Shown here piece by piece: positions 17,049-25,271 of a DNA stretch of 64,000 nt. The DNA is from Cupriavidus sp. WGlv3 (GTDB lineage: Bacteria; Pseudomonadota; Gammaproteobacteria; Burkholderiales; Burkholderiaceae). The stretch lies in contig NZ_JALHRX010000015.1 of the NCBI RefSeq assembly GCF_023952475.1, positions 62,001-126,000 of the forward strand, in the 5' to 3' direction. Below the pieces are notes generated by a model. That model had not been told where the DNA came from and ran no database searches. It saw only the letters and a list, made by a program, of their open reading frames with translations. A program made the translations under genes and the position numbers. Numbering within the stretch: position 1 is the stretch's first letter; the number at the start of each line of letters is the position of its first letter.

Positions 17049-18197
17049 CTACATGGACTGCTCAAGCATACGCCGATAATCAGCGGCGCTGGCTTGTTTC
17101 GGGTTGGTCTTGTGGCAGTGGTCGAGCAGCGCGCCCGCGATCACCTTGTCGAACATGTTCTCGGTCACGCCCATCTGGCGCAGCCCGGTGGGCAGGCCCA
17201 GGCGCGCGGTCATGTCGTGCACCGCCTGCGCCAGGTCGGCGTCGTCGGGCAGGTGCATGGCGCGGCGCAGGCGCGCGTAGCGGTGATCGCGCACCACGGT
17301 GGGCGCGTCGGCATTGAAGCGCAGCACCGCCGGCATCACCACCGCGTTGAGGGTGCCGTGGTGCAGGCCGGTGCGGCCGTCGATCTTCAGTCCGCCGAGC
17401 GGGTGCGACAGCGAATGCACGCAGCCCAGTCCCTTCTGGAACGCCATCGCGCCCTGCATCGACGCGCTCATCATGTTCAGGCGCGCATCGCGGTCGTTGC
17501 CGTCGCGGGTGGCGCGCTCGATGTGGGTCCAGCCGCGCTCCAGGCCGTCGAGCGCGATACCGTCCGCGGGCGGGTTGAAGGCGGGCGCCAGGAAGGTCTC
17601 GATGCAGTGGGCGATGGCGTCCATGCCAGTGGCGGCGGTCAGGCCGGCGGGCAGGCCCAGCGTCAGTTCGGGATCGCACACTGCGGACTTGGGCAGCAGG
17701 TGCCAGGAGTGGAAACCCAGCTTGCGGCCGTCGTCCAGGATGATGATGGCGCCGCGCGCGACCTCGCTGCCGGTGCCCGAGGTGGTGGGCACCGCGATCA
17801 GCGGCGCGGCCCGGTCGGTGATCTTGCCACTGCCGCCTTCGATGGTGGCATAGGTGGTCAGCTCGCCCTCGTGCGTGGCCAGGATGGCAATGCCCTTGGC
17901 CAGGTCGATCGATGACCCGCCGCCCACCGCCACCAGCCCGTCGCAGCCTTGCTCGCGGTACTGCGCGGCGGCCTTGCGCACCATGGCCTCGGTCGGGTTC
18001 GACGGGGTCTCGTCGAACACTGCCACCGGCAGGCCCTGCATCGCATCGATGGCGCGCTGCGCCACGCCGGCCGCGACCACGCCCTGGTCCGTGACCAGCA
18101 GCGGCCGGCGGATGCCGATGCGCTCGCATTCCGACTTCAGCACGCTGACCGCGCCGAAGTCCAGGTGAATGTGGGTCAGATAGTAGATGAACGCCAT
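17049..18197 (-). CDS. Iron-containing alcohol dehydrogenase
   Basis: Group III (Fe-ADH) dehydrogenase, 382 aa. NAD-binding is seen as GGGSSIDLAKG near residue 95 and TTSGTGSEVARG. Metal ligands are AATGMDAIAHCIE (Asp and His), SLSHPLGG (His) and GLHHGTLN (His). The N-terminus begins MAFIYYLTHIHLDFGA, chosen over an upstream in-frame Met (18287) because a Shine-Dalgarno (CAGGAGACAAG) precedes 18197. Substrate could be an alcohol, a hydroxybutyrate or maleylacetate; sequence alone does not decide. Confidence 0.9.
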   Translation of the reverse strand: MAFIYYLTHIHLDFGAVSVLKSECERIGIRRPLLVTDQGVVAAGVAQRAIDAMQGLPVAVFDETPSNPTEAMVRKAAAQYREQGCDGLVAVGGGSSIDLAKGIAILATHEGELTTYATIEGGSGKITDRAAPLIAVPTTSGTGSEVARGAIIILDDGRKLGFHSWHLLPKSAVCDPELTLGLPAGLTAATGMDAIAHCIETFLAPAFNPPADGIALDGLERGWTHIERATRDGNDRDARLNMMSASMQGAMAFQKGLGCVHSLSHPLGGLKIDGRTGLHHGTLNAVVMPAVLRFNADAPTVVRDHRYARLRRAMHLPDDADLAQAVHDMTARLGLPTGLRQMGVTENMFDKVIAGALLDHCHKTNPKQASAADYRRMLEQSM

Positions 18198-18455
18198 GTT
18201 TGCTTGTCTCCTGCTGGGATCTGCCGCGAAATAGTGGAATGCGCGTTGGAATTCGTCGTTGTCACGTGCCTGGCCCGCCGCTGGCACCGCGCCCCGGGTT
18301 GGGGTTCAATGGCACTGTCGCATCGTTTCCGCAGGCCCCGGCGCCGCTGCAGCCGATGATCGCGCAAAAACTGCTGGCGTGGCAGGGCGGACAGGACTTT
18401 TCCGGGTTATCTCGGACTGCCCGGGGTCGGAAACATCTGGCATCATACTAAAATC

Positions 18456-18467
18456 GAACGATCGTTC
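18456..18467. promoter_or_regulatory. Perfect 12-bp palindrome, candidate TetR-type operator
   Basis: GAACGATCGTTC is a perfect palindrome in an AT-richer patch 84 bp upstream of the esterase start, just after CATACT, a possible -10. Such short symmetrical sites are typical TetR-family operators. A related half-site, GAACGA, overlaps the -35 of the fadB promoter at 4737. No TetR gene is in the window. The rest of the 18198-18550 gap, between divergent genes, holds nothing else I can identify. Confidence 0.45.
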
Positions 18468-18550
18468 ACTATTCGAACTTGTCCCGATGCCGACGCCGCG
18501 CCCGCGCTGCTGCGCGGGGTCGGCGCCGGGTTTGTGCCGCATTACGCCCT

Positions 18551-19564
18551 ATGTCTGTCGTACCGTCTTCCCCATCCGCCACGCCAGGCCTGCCGGACAG
18601 TCCGCTGGACCCGCAGATGGCCGCGTTGCTGGCCTTGATCGCGCGCGCCAAGCGGCCGCCGATCCACGCCATGGCGCCGGAAGACGCCAAGATCGCCTAC
18701 GAGAAAAGTGCGCCGATCCTCGACATCAACCCGCCCCCGGTGCATACCGCGGAAGACCTGCTGGTGCCGGCCCGCGACGGCCACGCCATCCCGGTCCGGC
18801 TGTACACGCCGCGCGAGGCCAGCTGGGTCGAGCCGCTGCCGCTGCTGGTGTACTTCCACGGCGGCGGCTTCACGGTCGGCAGTGTCGATTCGCACGATCC
18901 GCTGTGCCGGCTGCTGTGCGGCCAGGCCGATTGCATGGTGCTGTCGGTGGATTACCGGCTCGGGCCCGAATGGCGCTTCCCGACCGCGGTCAACGACGCC
19001 TTCGATGTGCTGCACTGGGTCTTCGCCGAAGCCGACAGGCTCGGCGCCGACCCGGCACGCATCGGCCTGGGCGGCGACAGTGCCGGCGGCACGCTGGCCA
19101 CGGCCTGCGCGGTCGAGGCGCGCGATGCCGGCCGGGCGCCGGTGCTGCAGCTGCTGATCTATCCGGGCACCTGCGCGCGCCAGGATACGCCGTCGCACCG
19201 CGCGCTGGCCGACGGCTACCTGCTGACGGCGGAGATGATCCGCTGGTTCTTCGCGCAGTACCTGGACCAGGATGCCAGCCGCGACGACTGGCGCTTTGCC
19301 CCGCTCGACGGTGGCGGCACCGGTGCCGAGGTGGACGGGGTCTGCCCGGCCTGGATCGCGGTGGCCGGCTACGACCCGCTGCATGACGAGGGCGTGGCCT
19401 ACGCCGAAAAGCTGCGCGCCGCCGGCGTTGCCGCCACGCTGGCCGACTACCCCGGCATGATCCATGACTTCTTCAAGCTGGGCCGGTTCGTGCCCGCGGT
19501 GGCGCAGGCGCATGCCGATGCCGTCGCCGCGCTGCGCACCGCGTTCGGCACCTCGCAGGACTAG
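18551..19564 (+). CDS. Alpha/beta hydrolase, HSL-type esterase
   Basis: Carboxylesterase of the hormone-sensitive-lipase family, 337 aa. The oxyanion motif HGGGF begins at His103, the nucleophile is Ser177 in GGDSAGG, and the acid and His lie in AGYDPLHDEG and GMIHDFFKLG. ATG 18551 (MSVVPSSP) is used rather than the arginine-rich upstream extension from 18479, which overlaps the putative promoter. It is followed by a Bug-type receptor and a thioesterase in the same direction. Acts on short acyl esters in the cytoplasm; exact substrate unknown. Confidence 0.88.
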   Translation: MSVVPSSPSATPGLPDSPLDPQMAALLALIARAKRPPIHAMAPEDAKIAYEKSAPILDINPPPVHTAEDLLVPARDGHAIPVRLYTPREASWVEPLPLLVYFHGGGFTVGSVDSHDPLCRLLCGQADCMVLSVDYRLGPEWRFPTAVNDAFDVLHWVFAEADRLGADPARIGLGGDSAGGTLATACAVEARDAGRAPVLQLLIYPGTCARQDTPSHRALADGYLLTAEMIRWFFAQYLDQDASRDDWRFAPLDGGGTGAEVDGVCPAWIAVAGYDPLHDEGVAYAEKLRAAGVAATLADYPGMIHDFFKLGRFVPAVAQAHADAVAALRTAFGTSQD

Positions 19565-19636
19565 GCCCCGCCTTGCGGTCGCGCCGGTCCACGCATTTTT
19601 CAAGCAGTGATTTGCAGCACTAGGAGACATCGTCAA

Positions 19637-20620
19637 ATGCAACGCCGCCACTTCCTCGCCCGCGCGGGCATCGCCGCCGCCGCCGCGGCCCTCGGTCTTG
19701 CCGCCATGCCCGCCCAGGCCCAGGCCGACAAGTTCCCGCAGCGCCCGATCCGGCTGGTGATCGGCTACACCGCCGGCGGCTCCACGGATATCCCGTTCCG
19801 CGTGCTGGCCGACAACGCCTCGAAGATCCTGGGCCAGCCCGTGATCGTCGAGAACAAGCCCGGTGCCGGCGGCGTGCTGCCGGCGCAGCTGATGCAGAGC
19901 ACCGCGCCCGACGGCTACACGCTGGCGCAGGTGGCCATGCCGGTCTACCGCCTGCCTTACACCACCAAGATCAACTGGGACCCGGTCAAGGACCTGAGCT
20001 ACATCATCAACCTTGCTGGCTATTCGTTCGGCCTGGTGGTGCCGGCGGATTCGCCGATCAAGACCATGCAGGACTACATCGCCTACGCCAAGGCCAACCC
20101 GGGCAAGCTGACCTACGGCTCGCCGGGCTCGATGACCACGCTGCACCTGACCATGGAAGAACTGGCCCTGAAGCAGGGCGTGCAGTTCTCGCACATCCCG
20201 TACAAGGGCAATTCGGAATCGATGCAGGCGCTGCTCGGCGGCCACGTGATGTCGGTGGCCGACACGCCGGCCTGGGCGCCGTACGTGGAGCAGGGCAAGC
20301 TGCGCCTGCTGTCGACCTGGGGCGAGAAGCGCTCGGCGCGCTTCCCCAACGTGCCGACGCTGAAGGAACTGGGCATGGGCATCGTGCAGACCTCGCCGTT
20401 CGGCCTGGTCGCGCCCAAGGGCACCGACCCGAAGATCGTGCAGAAGCTGCATGACGCCTTCAAGAAGGCCATGGAAATGCCCAACTACCGCGAGTCGCTG
20501 GCCAAGTTCGACATGGAGCCGTTCTACATGAACACGCAGCAGTACGCGCAGTTCGCGGCCGATACCGTCAAGAAGGAAAAGGCGATCATCGAGAAGCTGG
20601 GGCTGGCCAAGCCGCAGTAA
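19637..20620 (+). CDS. Bug-family tripartite tricarboxylate transporter substrate-binding protein
   Basis: Periplasmic binding protein of the TctC/Bug family, 327 aa. The N-terminus RRHFLARAG plus a long alanine run ending AMPAQAQA is a Tat-like or Sec signal peptide of about 30 residues. The mature start KFPQRPIRLVIGYTAGGSTD and VENKPGAGG near 75 are hallmark Bug sequences. Start 19637 follows TAGGAGACATCG. No TctA/TctB membrane genes lie nearby, which is usual for the many orphan Bug proteins of Cupriavidus and Bordetella. Ligand unknown. Confidence 0.92.
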   Translation: MQRRHFLARAGIAAAAAALGLAAMPAQAQADKFPQRPIRLVIGYTAGGSTDIPFRVLADNASKILGQPVIVENKPGAGGVLPAQLMQSTAPDGYTLAQVAMPVYRLPYTTKINWDPVKDLSYIINLAGYSFGLVVPADSPIKTMQDYIAYAKANPGKLTYGSPGSMTTLHLTMEELALKQGVQFSHIPYKGNSESMQALLGGHVMSVADTPAWAPYVEQGKLRLLSTWGEKRSARFPNVPTLKELGMGIVQTSPFGLVAPKGTDPKIVQKLHDAFKKAMEMPNYRESLAKFDMEPFYMNTQQYAQFAADTVKKEKAIIEKLGLAKPQ

Positions 20621-20652
20621 GCCCGCGCTGATCCACCGAGGAGACCACGTCA

Positions 20653-21090
20653 ATGGCCAAAGAGGAGTTCCGCCATACCATCCCGCTGCGCGTGCGCTGG
20701 TCCGAAGTCGATCCGCAATCGATCGTCTTCAATGCGCACTACCTGACGTATTGCGATATCTGCGTGACCGAGTACTGGCGCGCGCTGGGCATCCGCTATC
20801 CCGAAGACGTGCTGCACGCGCACGGCGTCGACATCTTCGTGGTCAAGTCGACGCTGGAGTACCACGCGTCGGCGCGCTTCGACGATCAGCTCGATATCCG
20901 CGGCCGCATGGCGCGGCTGGGGCGGTCGAGCATGCTGTTCCGGGTGGAGATGTATCGGGGCGACGAGCACCTGATCACCGGTGAAATCGTCTATGTGTGC
21001 GCGGATCCGGCGACGCAGAAGTCGGCGCCGATCCCGGGGGTGGTGCGGGAGGTGATCGAGGGGTATGAGGTGGTGAAGCCGGCGGGTTGA
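20653..21090 (+). CDS. Acyl-CoA thioesterase, 4-hydroxybenzoyl-CoA thioesterase family
   Basis: Hotdog-fold thioesterase, 145 aa. The signature RVRWSEVDPQSIVFNAHYLTY contains the catalytic Asp of the 4HBT/YbgC group. Start follows GAGGAGACCACGTCA. It is 32 bp after the Bug gene, so the esterase, receptor and thioesterase probably form one transcript. Cytoplasmic release of CoA from a short acyl or aroyl-CoA; the substrate is not evident. A pair of REP-like repeats follows. Confidence 0.87.
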   Translation: MAKEEFRHTIPLRVRWSEVDPQSIVFNAHYLTYCDICVTEYWRALGIRYPEDVLHAHGVDIFVVKSTLEYHASARFDDQLDIRGRMARLGRSSMLFRVEMYRGDEHLITGEIVYVCADPATQKSAPIPGVVREVIEGYEVVKPAG

Positions 21091-21125
21091 TGGCGCGAAG
21101 ACGCCTCGACTCCCGCTGGTTTGCT

Positions 21126-21164
21126 CCCCTCTCCCGCTTGCGGGAGAGGGGCGGGGGAGAGGGC
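21126..21164. repeat. REP-like palindromic repeat, copy 4 (left arm of a pair)
   Basis: Identical 12-bp stem/TT loop (21126-21151) followed by CGGGGGAGAGGGC, matching the copies at 2835 and 8963. It lies in the 207-bp gap between the convergent thioesterase and denD genes. Confidence 0.8.
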
Positions 21165-21208
21165 AGGCGCGTGCCTTGCGACATGGCGCGTAAGGGCACG
21201 AAAGTCCT

Positions 21209-21246
21209 GCCCTCTCCCTAGCCCTCTCCCGCAAGCGGGAGAGGGG
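21209..21246. repeat. REP-like palindromic repeat, copy 5 (inverted arm)
   Basis: GCCCTCTCCCTAG followed by CCCTCTCCCGC-AA-GCGGGAGAGGG is the inverted partner of copy 4, with the same pair layout and a similar 44-bp spacer as copies 2 and 3. The spacer sequence itself differs. Confidence 0.78.
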
Positions 21247-21297
21247 ACTGGCTCTCAGCAACTGAACAAGCAGTCGCCATGGCGGAACGGCGGAAGC

Positions 21298-22272
21298 TTA
21301 CTTCCCCACCCCCGCATCCTCCATATAAGCTCGGATCACCGCATCAAAGCTGGCATCGCTCTCGAACCCCAGCGACAAGGCGCGCTCCGCGTTCCACGCC
21401 GCCGGCCACGTGCCGACGATCTTCTCGACGCGCTCTTCGCGTTCCCACGTCACCAGGTCCGCCACCGCATCGCCCGCGACGCGGCGCAGTGCGTCGACCA
21501 TGCCCGCGGCGGTGACCGACAGGCCCGGCAGGTTGACCACGCGGCGATTGCCCAGGCGCTCGCCCGCAAGCTCGATGCCGTTGACCAGCGCGGCCACCGC
21601 CGCGCGCGGCGACAGCAGCCACAGCTTGGTCTCCGGCGCCACCGGGCAGTTCGCTGCCACGCCCGCCAGCGGCTCGCGGATGATGCCGCTGGCGAACGAC
21701 GACGCCGCCGCATTGGGCTTGCCCGGGCGCACGCTGATGGTGGGCAGGCGCAGCACGCGGCCGTCGACGAAGCCGCGGCGGCTGTAGTCCGACAGCAGCA
21801 GTTCGCCGATGGCCTTCTGCACGCCGTATGACGATTGCGGATTGAGCGCGGTGTCGTCCTGCACCACCGGCGGCAGCTCGCCGCCGTAGACCGCGACCGA
21901 GCTGGTGAGCAGCACGCGTGGCCGGTGGCCCAGTGCGCGGCAGGTTTCCAGCAGCGCGCGCGACGCGTCCAGGTTGACGCGCATGCCGAGTTCGAAATCG
22001 GCCTCGGCCTGGCCGCTGACCACGGCGGCGAGGTGGAACACCGCGCCGGTGTCCTGGTCGATGGCCTGGCGCAGCACCGCGGGATCGGACAGGTCGCCGG
22101 TGACCACGCGCACGCGCGCGTCGTCGAGACCCTGCGGCGCGACCACGTCGAGCAGCGTCAGGCGCTCGAAGGCAACGGCCTTGCCGTCGAGGTTCAGGGT
22201 GCCGCGTCGCAGCAGCAGGCGGGCCAACTGCAGGCCGAGAAAGCCGGCGCCGCCGGTAATCAGTACGTTCAT
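21298..22272 (-). CDS. denD: D-erythronate dehydrogenase (DenD)
   Basis: Extended SDR/epimerase-fold dehydrogenase, 324 aa. The N-terminal NAD motif is TGGAGFLG; the catalytic Tyr and Lys lie in SSYGVQKAIGE, with LRLPTISVRPGKPNAAASSF nearby. It oxidises D-erythronate to 2-oxo-tetronate with NAD+. Identity rests on the fold plus its place at the end of a complete otn/ltn cluster (otnI, transporter, otnC, otnK, ltnD, gntR), as characterised in R. eutropha. The gap to otnI is 26 bp, so it is the last gene of the operon. Confidence 0.9.
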   Translation of the reverse strand: MNVLITGGAGFLGLQLARLLLRRGTLNLDGKAVAFERLTLLDVVAPQGLDDARVRVVTGDLSDPAVLRQAIDQDTGAVFHLAAVVSGQAEADFELGMRVNLDASRALLETCRALGHRPRVLLTSSVAVYGGELPPVVQDDTALNPQSSYGVQKAIGELLLSDYSRRGFVDGRVLRLPTISVRPGKPNAAASSFASGIIREPLAGVAANCPVAPETKLWLLSPRAAVAALVNGIELAGERLGNRRVVNLPGLSVTAAGMVDALRRVAGDAVADLVTWEREERVEKIVGTWPAAWNAERALSLGFESDASFDAVIRAYMEDAGVGK

Positions 22273-22298
22273 GGCAAGAGCTCTTCAGTGGTTTTGCA

Positions 22299-23081
22299 TC
22301 AGCGGCCGAGGTAGGGCTTGAGCCAGCCCAGGCCTGCCGACGTGCCGGCGCGCGGGCGGTATTCGCAGCCGATCCAGCCGGCATAGCCGAGCGCGTCGAT
22401 GACGTCGAACAGGTAGGGGTAGTGCAGCTCGCCCAGGTCGGGCTCATGGCGCTCGGGCACGCCGGCGATCTGGATATGGCCGATGCCGGCGAAGTCGCGC
22501 CTGAGCTTCATCGCGACATCGCCCTCGACGATCTGGCAGTGGTAGCAGTCGAACTGCACCTTCAGGTTGGCCGCGCCGACCTCCTTGCAGATCGCCTGGC
22601 CGTCGTCCTGGCGGTTGAGGAAATAGCCCGGCATGTCGCGCGTGTTGATCGGCTCGATCAGCACGGTCACGCCCTGCGCGGCCGCCGCGCTGGCGGCGAA
22701 CGCCAGGTTCTCCAGGTAGGCGGCGCGGCAGCGCGCGGGGTCGGCATCGGCGGGGACCAGGCCGGCCATCACATGGATGCGGTCATTGCCGATCACGCCG
22801 GCGTATTCGAGCGCGCGGCCGATGGTGCCGCGGAATTCCGCCTCGCGCCCCGGCAGCGCCGCCAGGCCGCGCTCGCCCGCCGCCCAGTCGCCCGGCGGGG
22901 CATTGAACAGCGCCTGCGCGAGGCCGTTCGCGTCGAGGCGCGCGCGCAGCTCCGCGGCGGGGTGCTCGTACGGGAACAGATACTCGACCGCCCGGAAGCC
23001 GTCGGCCGCGGCAGCGGCAAAGCGGTCCAGGAAGGCGTGCTCTTGGTACATCATCGACAGGTTGGCGGCAAAGCGCGGCAT
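22299..23081 (-). CDS. otnI: 2-oxo-tetronate isomerase (OtnI)
   Basis: TIM-barrel protein of the hydroxypyruvate isomerase (Hyi) family, 260 aa. MPRFAANLSMMYQEHAFLDR at the N-terminus, LIEPINTRDMPGYFLN near 145 (metal-binding Glu) and QFDCYHCQI near 175 are family marks. It interconverts 2-oxo-tetronate and 3-oxo-tetronate, linking DenD to the kinase OtnK. It lies between the MFS transporter (26 bp) and denD in the minus-strand operon. Distinction from true hydroxypyruvate isomerase is by context. Confidence 0.9.
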   Translation of the reverse strand: MPRFAANLSMMYQEHAFLDRFAAAAADGFRAVEYLFPYEHPAAELRARLDANGLAQALFNAPPGDWAAGERGLAALPGREAEFRGTIGRALEYAGVIGNDRIHVMAGLVPADADPARCRAAYLENLAFAASAAAAQGVTVLIEPINTRDMPGYFLNRQDDGQAICKEVGAANLKVQFDCYHCQIVEGDVAMKLRRDFAGIGHIQIAGVPERHEPDLGELHYPYLFDVIDALGYAGWIGCEYRPRAGTSAGLGWLKPYLGR

Positions 23082-23107
23082 GGGAAACTCCGGAAGCGAA
23101 AGCGGGT

Positions 23108-24472
23108 TCAGCGATTGACCAGTTTAGCGGGCGTCAGCCACACCAGCACGGCGCCGACCACCAGGATGGCCGACAGCACGTACATCGGCAACTGGGTACT
23201 CTGGGTCAGGTCCTTGAGCGCACCCACCATGTACGGCGACACGAAGCCAGCCAGGTTGCCCACCGAGTTGACCACCGCAATGCCCGAGGCCGCGGCGATG
23301 CCCGACAGGAACGAAGTCGGCAGCGACCAGAACAGCGGGGCGCAGGTCAGCACGCCGGCGGCGGCCAGCGACAGCGCGGCAATCGCCACGGTCGTATTGT
23401 TGGTGAACGAGGCGGCGATGGCAAAGCCCAGCGCACCCATCAACGCGGGCACGATCAGGTGCCAGCGGCGCTCGCGGCGTGCATCCGCGCTGTGGCCCAG
23501 GATGTTCATCACCACCACCGCGCAGAGGAAAGGAATCGCGGACAGCAGGCCGATGTTGAGGTTGCCGGTCACGCCGCTGGACTTCACCAGCGTGGGCATC
23601 CAGAAGGTCAGCGCGTACTGGCCGGTGACGAAGCAGAAGTAGATCAGGCACATCCACCACACGCGGCGGTCGGCGAACACCGCGCCGAGCGAGTGGCCAT
23701 GCCCCTTGCCGGCGGCGGCGCCGGCATTGCGCTGGTCTTCCTCGATATTGCGCTTGAGCACGCGCTTCTCGTCGGCGTCCAGCCACGGCGCCTTGTCGAT
23801 GCCGTCGCGCAGCACGAAGATCGTCAGCAAGCCGATCACGAACGCGGGCAGCGCCTCGAGCAGGAACATCCACTGCCAGCCGCGCATGCCGTGGGTGCCG
23901 TTGAACGCGTCCATGATCCAGCCCGACAGCGGGTTGCCGAACATGCCGGCGATGGGGATGCCCGACATGAACAGCGCGATCATCTTGGCGCGGCGGTTGG
24001 CCGGGAACCAGTAGGTCAGGTACAGGATCACGCCGGGATAGAAGCCGGCTTCGGCCAGGCCCAGCAGGAAGCGCATCACGTAGAACTGCGTCGGCGTCTG
24101 CACGAACATGAACAGCGCCGAGATGATGCCCCACGTGATCATGATGCGCGCGATCCAGATGCGCGCGCCGATCTTGTGCATCAGCAGGTTGCTGGGCAGC
24201 TCGAACAGGAAATAGCCGATGAAGAACAGGCCGGCGCCCAGGCCGAACACGGTCTCGGAGAAGGCCAGGTCCTGGCCCATCTGCAGCTTGGCGAAGCCGA
24301 CGTTGACGCGGTCGAGGTAGGCGACCACGTAGCACAGCATCAGGAACGGCATGATGCGCCAGAACACCTTGCTGTAGGCGCGTTTCTCGATCTGGGTGTC
24401 GGTGTCGAGCCGGGCGTTGCCGCCGAGGCTGTCGAAGGCGGGCACGCTGGCCGCCGGTTGGTTGGATGGCAT
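23108..24472 (-). CDS. MFS transporter, anion:cation symporter (ACS) family
   Basis: Inner-membrane permease, 454 aa, with about twelve membrane segments. VAYLDRVNVGFAKLQM after TM1 and GFYPGVILYLTYWFP are ACS-family marks (phthalate, tartrate and hexuronate-type permeases). Located inside the tetronate operon, it most likely imports D-erythronate and/or L-threonate. Start 24472 is set by homologue-like MPSNQPAAS with a Shine-Dalgarno (GGAGACC) upstream; the frame extends further without support. The 142-bp gap to otnC is the longest in the operon; I see no terminator in it. Confidence 0.9.
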   Translation of the reverse strand: MPSNQPAASVPAFDSLGGNARLDTDTQIEKRAYSKVFWRIMPFLMLCYVVAYLDRVNVGFAKLQMGQDLAFSETVFGLGAGLFFIGYFLFELPSNLLMHKIGARIWIARIMITWGIISALFMFVQTPTQFYVMRFLLGLAEAGFYPGVILYLTYWFPANRRAKMIALFMSGIPIAGMFGNPLSGWIMDAFNGTHGMRGWQWMFLLEALPAFVIGLLTIFVLRDGIDKAPWLDADEKRVLKRNIEEDQRNAGAAAGKGHGHSLGAVFADRRVWWMCLIYFCFVTGQYALTFWMPTLVKSSGVTGNLNIGLLSAIPFLCAVVVMNILGHSADARRERRWHLIVPALMGALGFAIAASFTNNTTVAIAALSLAAAGVLTCAPLFWSLPTSFLSGIAAASGIAVVNSVGNLAGFVSPYMVGALKDLTQSTQLPMYVLSAILVVGAVLVWLTPAKLVNR

Positions 24473-24614
24473 CGGTGGTCTCCGGGTATGGTGGTGAGTC
24501 TGGTCTTGTGGTTGCGGCCACGCGCGAATCGCAGGGGTGCGCGTCCCCCGCGCGGTGGCCGGGGCCGCCGCGCCAGGATCAGGCCAGGTGGTCAGGGAAG
24601 CAGCGGGGCTGGTG

Positions 24615-25271
24615 CTACCAGCGCGCCTGGAAGGCGTCGCGCAACTCAGCCAGGGCGCTGTCGGGCAGCGCCGCGCGGGCGGCAAAGCCGGATACGTCTT
24701 TCATGGTCATCCATAGCTTGGCGGTCTCCTCCAGTTCTTCCAGCGCGAACGCGGCGCGCGATACGCTGGACTCCCACACCACCGGCCCCAGGCGCTCCAG
24801 CAGCACGCCGCGCACCTGCGCTGCGAGCGTGGCCACGCGCGCGGCCACCGCCGGATCGCCGGGGCGATGGTAGGGAATCAGCGGGACATGGCCGACCTTC
24901 ATCACGTAGTAGGGCGTGAGCGGCGGCAGTACGTCGTCCGGTTGCCAGACACCGGCCAGCGTCAGGGCCACGAGGTGCGTCGAGTGCGTATGCACCACGG
25001 CGTGCGCCCCGGGGTTGTTGTCATAGATGGCGCGATGCAGCGTCAGCGTCTTCGACGGCTTGTCGCCCGAGACCCAGCTGCCGTCGGCGGCGACCTTGGC
25101 GACCGCCGCGGGATCCATCATGCCCAGGCACGCATCGGTCGGGGTGATCAGCCAGCCATCGTCCAGCCGCGCGCTGATGTTGCCGGCCGAGCCGACGGTA
25201 TAGCCGCGCTGGTAGAGGCTGGCGCCGATGCGGCAGATCTCTTCGCGCAGCTTGCTTTCGGTGCTCATCAC
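24615..25271 (-). CDS. otnC: 3-oxo-tetronate 4-phosphate decarboxylase (OtnC)
   Basis: Class II aldolase-fold decarboxylase, 218 aa. GSAGNISARL near residue 30 and VVHTHSTHLVALTLAG near 90 supply the phosphate loop and metal-binding His pair. It turns 3-oxo-tetronate 4-phosphate into dihydroxyacetone phosphate plus CO2. The start overlaps the otnK stop by 4 bp; MM at the start means 25268 is an equally good initiation. Assignment follows fold plus the adjacency to the DUF1537 kinase. Confidence 0.9.
   Translation of the reverse strand: MMSTESKLREEICRIGASLYQRGYTVGSAGNISARLDDGWLITPTDACLGMMDPAAVAKVAADGSWVSGDKPSKTLTLHRAIYDNNPGAHAVVHTHSTHLVALTLAGVWQPDDVLPPLTPYYVMKVGHVPLIPYHRPGDPAVAARVATLAAQVRGVLLERLGPVVWESSVSRAAFALEELEETAKLWMTMKDVSGFAARAALPDSALAELRDAFQARW

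Noticed and set aside
18542..20653. 703-residue minus-strand ORF over the esterase and Bug genes
   Set aside because: No recognisable domain; both plus-strand genes have complete catalytic or family motifs and Shine-Dalgarno sites.
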